Source of the DNA: Campylobacteraceae bacterium
Lineage (GTDB): Bacteria > Campylobacterota > Campylobacteria > Campylobacterales > Sulfurovaceae
DNA length: 5,693 bases
Reading direction: 5' to 3'
Assembly (NCBI GenBank): GCA_027081065.1
Contig: JALWLW010000039.1
Location: forward strand, 1 to 5,693
Below are positions 5,055-5,693 of this stretch, one piece after another. The translations under genes and the position numbers were made by a program. The notes below the pieces were generated by a model. That model was not told where the DNA came from and ran no database searches. It saw only the letters and a list, made by a program, of their open reading frames with translations. The first letter of the stretch is position 1; every line of letters starts with the position of its first letter.

Positions 5055-5693
5055 TACATTGTCTTTAAATGTTTAGTAAATTTATCAGCTGGAACAAAGC
5101 CAGCCATATCTTTTTTAGGGAGATGATTATTATCTTTATCAAAAAAGATAATATTTGGTGTACCTTGTAATTTATAATATTTTAGAAGTGCTTTTTCATC
5201 ATCACTATTAGCCGTTACATCTATAGTTATAAAAGTAAAACGCTTTAACTCTTCTTGTACTGCTGGGTCTGGAAAGGTAAACTCTTCTAGTTCATCACAT
5301 GAAGCACAAGATTTTTTTCTAAAATCAACCACAACAGGTTTAGATGAAGCTTCCACTTCAGCTTTAAGTTTTGCTATAGTATAGCCTGCTTTTGCTTCCA
5401 CATGTGTTGCTGTAGCTATTTGACTTAGCATCTTTCCTGCCGTAAATGTTTTAAATGGATGTAACATAGACTTAGCACCTGTTAAGAAGCCTAAAAATAT
5501 AGAAGCTCCATAAAGAAGGAAAACAAAGGCTAAAAGTTGGAAAAGTTTTTTTATTCCAACTCTTGCAGCTGAATTGTCAAATACACCCATATAAAATGCT
5601 GTTCCCATAAATAGTAATGACCAAAGTAGCATGGTAACACTTGATGGAACAACTTTTCCTAACATAAATATTGCTAGTGCCAACATCATCACA
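5054..5693 (-). CDS. dsbD: Thiol:disulfide interchange protein DsbD, C-terminal part (5' end outside window)
   Basis: The frame is open to the right edge, giving about 212 residues of a protein normally near 560-600. Hydrophobic segments at about 3-16, 19-38 and 48-70 are the last TM helices of the beta domain. A linker leads to a periplasmic thioredoxin-like gamma domain at about 105-212. That domain has the redox pair Cys129-Ala-Ser-Cys132 (KKSCASCDELEEFTFPDPAV), the cis-Pro loop GTPNIIFF (Pro179) and the family-typical DVTAN and AGFVPADKF blocks. DsbD moves electrons from cytoplasmic thioredoxin across the inner membrane to periplasmic partners such as DsbC or the cytochrome c maturation thioredoxins. 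The GTG/ATG codons at the window edge fall within the membrane domain, so they are not taken as the true start. The gene is followed directly by the cvfB-like gene with a one-base overlap. Confidence 0.92.
   Translation of the reverse strand, partial: VMMLALAIFMLGKVVPSSVTMLLWSLLFMGTAFYMGVFDNSAARVGIKKLFQLLAFVFLLYGASIFLGFLTGAKSMLHPFKTFTAGKMLSQIATATHVEAKAGYTIAKLKAEVEASSKPVVVDFRKKSCASCDELEEFTFPDPAVQEELKRFTFITIDVTANSDDEKALLKYYKLQGTPNIIFFDKDNNHLPKKDMAGFVPADKFTKHLKTM

Overview
The window is AT-rich, densely packed bacterial DNA. The protein families and codon use (many ATA, AGA and TTA codons), the overlapping genes and the style of MreB/MreC, DsbD and CvfB all suggest a member of the Campylobacterota (formerly Epsilonproteobacteria), perhaps of the Sulfurimonas/Sulfurovum type. 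The phylum is inferred from overall protein style and was not tested by a search.

Plus strand, 1-3485: the 3' end of mreB overlaps mreC (cell-shape, elongasome module). After a 55-bp gap with its own Shine-Dalgarno site comes a tightly overlapping three-gene unit. Its first gene encodes a four-TM MotA/TolQ/ExbB-type proton-channel subunit with a long coiled cytoplasmic tail. The second encodes a MotB/ZorB-like partner: one TM helix with the ion-binding Asp, a very long predicted coiled-coil stalk and an OmpA-type peptidoglycan-binding domain. The third is a 64-residue Lys/Glu-rich protein of unknown role. The first two together look like a peptidoglycan-anchored, ion-driven stator complex of the general Mot/Tol/Exb/Zor type. 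No Zorya effector gene (ZorC, D, E, F or G) follows, so a defence role cannot be claimed. The position next to mreBC allows an envelope or cell-wall role equally well.

Minus strand, 5693-3465: the 3' part of dsbD (periplasmic thiol-disulfide reductant carrier) is coupled by a one-base overlap to a cvfB-like S1/winged-helix RNA-binding gene. A 381-bp non-coding gap follows, then a HIT-family hydrolase gene. The 3' end of the HIT gene overlaps the 64-residue ORF tail to tail.

The non-coding gap (3828-4208) is the structured part of the window. It holds a probable HIT promoter, a pair of related AT-rich quasi-palindromes around a TTCG core (3964-4014), and a 107-bp inverted pair of GTAG-headed palindromes (4054-4160) with the architecture of a REPIN, the RAYT-mobilised form of REP sequences. 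A weak terminator-like hairpin lies at the end of cvfB. I see no CRISPR array, tRNA, rRNA or transposase gene.
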